DNA of 6,381 nucleotides from contig BOBG01000114.1 in assembly GCA_026002265.1 (NCBI GenBank), forward strand, positions 1-6,381. The letters are read 5' to 3'. The DNA comes from Spirochaetia bacterium (GTDB taxonomy: Bacteria > Spirochaetota > Spirochaetia > Treponematales > Breznakiellaceae). Positions 5,314 to 6,381 of the stretch are shown here, piece after piece (position 1 is the stretch's first letter; each line of letters opens with the position of its first letter). Made by a program: the position numbers and the translations under genes. The notes under the pieces were generated by a model. That model was not told the DNA's origin, searched no databases, and was given only the letters and a program-made list of their open reading frames with translations.

Positions 5314-5382
5314 GCGCATAACGTACCGGAGAAAAACCGCACAAAGGCGCTACTGCAGCGCAGTATAAAGTGTATGTTAAAC
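5314..5382 (+). repeat. Candidate attC site (69 bp) or its 5' half, closing unit D
   Basis: GCGCATAAC (5314-5322) complements the TTATGCG that opens unit D at 4849, as the two ends of one cassette should. A candidate right core GTTAAAC (5376-5382) fits the general GTTRRRY consensus. Between them is a hairpin GCGCT-ACTGC-AGCGC (5347-5361). The inner L boxes do not pair clearly, so the right half may be degenerate or absent. Confidence 0.45.
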
Positions 5383-5406
5383 GATGTAAAAAGCAGCTAT
5401 GAAGCA

Positions 5407-5426
5407 CCCAGCCATGGACGGCTGGG
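5407..5426. terminator. Hairpin between convergent genes, possible terminator
   Basis: CCCAGCC and GGCTGGG form a perfect 7-bp GC-rich stem with a six-base loop, placed between the plus-strand cassette gene and the 3' end of the minus-strand lipoprotein gene. The T-rich stretches on either side are short and not adjacent, so termination is likely but weakly supported. Confidence 0.45.
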
Positions 5427-5457
5427 CAGACTTTTACTTTAGGATAAAACTGTTCTT

Positions 5458-6261
5458 TTACAATCGTTCAGATGCCGCACCAACAACTTGTGCCGTGTTT
5501 GTATCTAATGCCCGTAATCGCAATCTACGAAGATCGCCTTCTCCGTCAACCCGTCCAGTCACAATAACACTTGCTCCTGCAATCTTTCCGATTGAGGCAG
5601 CCGTCGCATCGTCCACTTCCTCGCTCATTCCAAAATCTTGTTCTCTCCGTAATCTGTCTAGCTGGCTTCTGTCGGATATAAAATACCCTTCATTTACCAA
5701 TATATATTCGAGTTCACCAACGACGTAGTCGGTGGTATTTTTATCCTGAGCAGTAATATATACAATTGCTATTCTTGACTTCGGAGCAACGTTTTTTAAT
5801 ATCTCCTTTGCAGCGTTTGTCAAAGCGCCTTCTACACCAGCTGGTTGATTAACCAATTTTTTCCTATCAGTTTCAATTAACTTAGATCCTGTAAGATGGC
5901 TGACATCTAAGCTATAGGTAACAGCTTCAGAATTCACCTCTATTTGTATTGATACATCAGCAGCTGAACTCTCATACCCTTTCAATTCCATAATATGAGT
6001 ACCATTTGAAACCACCATTCTACCAATAGCCCCATTTTGAAGCGATATTCTTGCTTCACCATTAATATAAACATACATCGTTATGGCTCCTGCCACAAAT
6101 TTGTTGGTGCGCTGAATAGTGATTGATGATTCATTTGGTCCAGCTACTTTACTGGAAGTTTGAGCAACGATAGGGGGCGGAGGAGGGGGCGGAGGAGCAC
6201 TCGCACAAGAAGTCAAAAAACCGACCATAAATAAAAGACATACAATCCACTGCTTTTTCAT
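5458..6261 (-). CDS. Outer-membrane lipoprotein with proline linker, PEGA-like segment and LpoB/CsgG-like domain
   Basis: The start is ATG 6261, not the upstream in-frame ATG at 6336, because GGAGG lies six bases before it and the resulting N-terminus, MKKQWIVCLLFMVGFLTSC, is a classic lipoprotein signal with lipobox LTSC (Cys19). The product has 267 residues. Cys19 is followed by ASA and eight prolines (23-30), a stiff linker off the membrane. Residues about 48-125 (MYVYINGEARISL...NGTHIMELKGYES) resemble a PEGA-like beta domain. Residues about 150-267 (KSRIAIVYIT, EYILVNEGYFISDRSQLDRLRREQDF, EEVDDATAASIGKIAGASVIVTGRV, RLRALDTNTAQVV) match the LpoB/CsgG-like family; the E. coli member LpoB activates peptidoglycan synthase PBP1b from the outer membrane. 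The same fold occurs in secretion and stress lipoproteins, so the PBP role is inferred. It appears intact, is transcribed against the cassette units, and probably marks stable flanking DNA. Confidence 0.85.
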   Translation of the reverse strand: MKKQWIVCLLFMVGFLTSCASAPPPPPPPPIVAQTSSKVAGPNESSITIQRTNKFVAGAITMYVYINGEARISLQNGAIGRMVVSNGTHIMELKGYESSAADVSIQIEVNSEAVTYSLDVSHLTGSKLIETDRKKLVNQPAGVEGALTNAAKEILKNVAPKSRIAIVYITAQDKNTTDYVVGELEYILVNEGYFISDRSQLDRLRREQDFGMSEEVDDATAASIGKIAGASVIVTGRVDGEGDLRRLRLRALDTNTAQVVGAASERL

Positions 6262-6282
6262 AAAAAACCTCCACATTCTTTT

Positions 6283-6298
6283 CTCAAAAATTTTTGAG
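6283..6298. promoter_or_regulatory. Perfect 16-bp palindrome upstream of the lipoprotein gene
   Basis: CTCAAAAATTTTTGAG is fully self-complementary and lies 12 bases upstream of the GGAGG of the lipoprotein gene (minus strand). It could be an operator or an RNA stem near the 5' end of the message. No convincing -35/-10 pair is evident in the remaining upstream 80 bases. Confidence 0.45.
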
Positions 6299-6381
6299 TT
6301 AAATTTCAACGTAACCTTTCTACTCCTTACCCCCATGGAGAGGGCGCGACACGGATATATCAGTTTCGTCTGTCATGTAAC

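Noticed and set aside
2709..5382. CRISPR array or insertion sequence as explanation for the repeated GTTATG sites
   Set aside because: The spacing is irregular, genes lie between the repeats, there are no regular spacers, and no transposase frame or target duplication is visible.
5399..5728. 109-codon plus-strand frame
   Set aside because: It is antisense to the LpoB-like lipoprotein, which is better supported by its lipobox, ribosome-binding site and domain motifs.

Overview
This window looks like accessory DNA from a Treponema-like spirochaete, probably host-associated. That assignment is an inference. It rests on the long dyad sites ending in GTTATGTG, the very AT-rich cassette-like block, and a lipoprotein that joins a PEGA-like segment to an LpoB/CsgG-like domain. 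No rRNA, tRNA or other firm taxonomic marker is present.

The left third (1-2605) is a scrambled polysaccharide-degradation locus. On the minus strand, in order, are the tail of a protein with a CBM11-like carbohydrate-binding domain, a 20-residue signal-peptide-like micro-ORF, and the N-terminal 311 codons of a sialate O-acetylesterase-type (SASA, SGNH-like) esterase. The esterase reads off the left edge. Its missing C-terminal half lies on the plus strand at 1514-2113. The two halves share an exact 40-bp sequence, present inverted at 1-40 and 1474-1513. Inverting the segment between the copies would rebuild an in-frame esterase of 510 residues. This is either a real inversion or inverted duplication, or a fold-back assembly/amplification chimera. 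Downstream is a broken GH113-like glycosidase start, fused in frame at about 2372 to the C-terminus of a YibE/F-family membrane protein. That is a second suspicious junction, and it shares the 10-mer AAGAAGACGA with the first.

The middle (2709-5382) reads as an array of integron-like gene cassettes without an integrase in view. Unit A (2710-3974) begins with TTATGTG and ends with a 180-bp attC-like dyad. It has its own consensus promoter, a 54-residue zinc-ribbon protein and a 259-residue SAM-domain protein with a hydrophobic C-terminal helix. Unit B carries a RidA-family protein. Unit C carries an outer-membrane beta-barrel gene broken by two single-base losses and truncated at its 3' end. 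Unit D begins with TTATGCG, ends with the matching CGCATAA, and encodes a small secreted protein. Units A, B and C share a related leader with TTGACA, so these cassettes seem to carry their own promoters.

The right end (5458-6261, minus strand) is one intact gene for an outer-membrane lipoprotein with an octaproline linker and an LpoB/CsgG-like domain. A perfect 16-bp palindrome lies upstream of its ribosome-binding site.

The left third appears to have served breakdown of acetylated plant polysaccharide. The cassette genes have no obvious link to it or to each other, as is usual in cassette arrays. Several genes are frameshifted at short runs, so sequencing error must be weighed against real decay.
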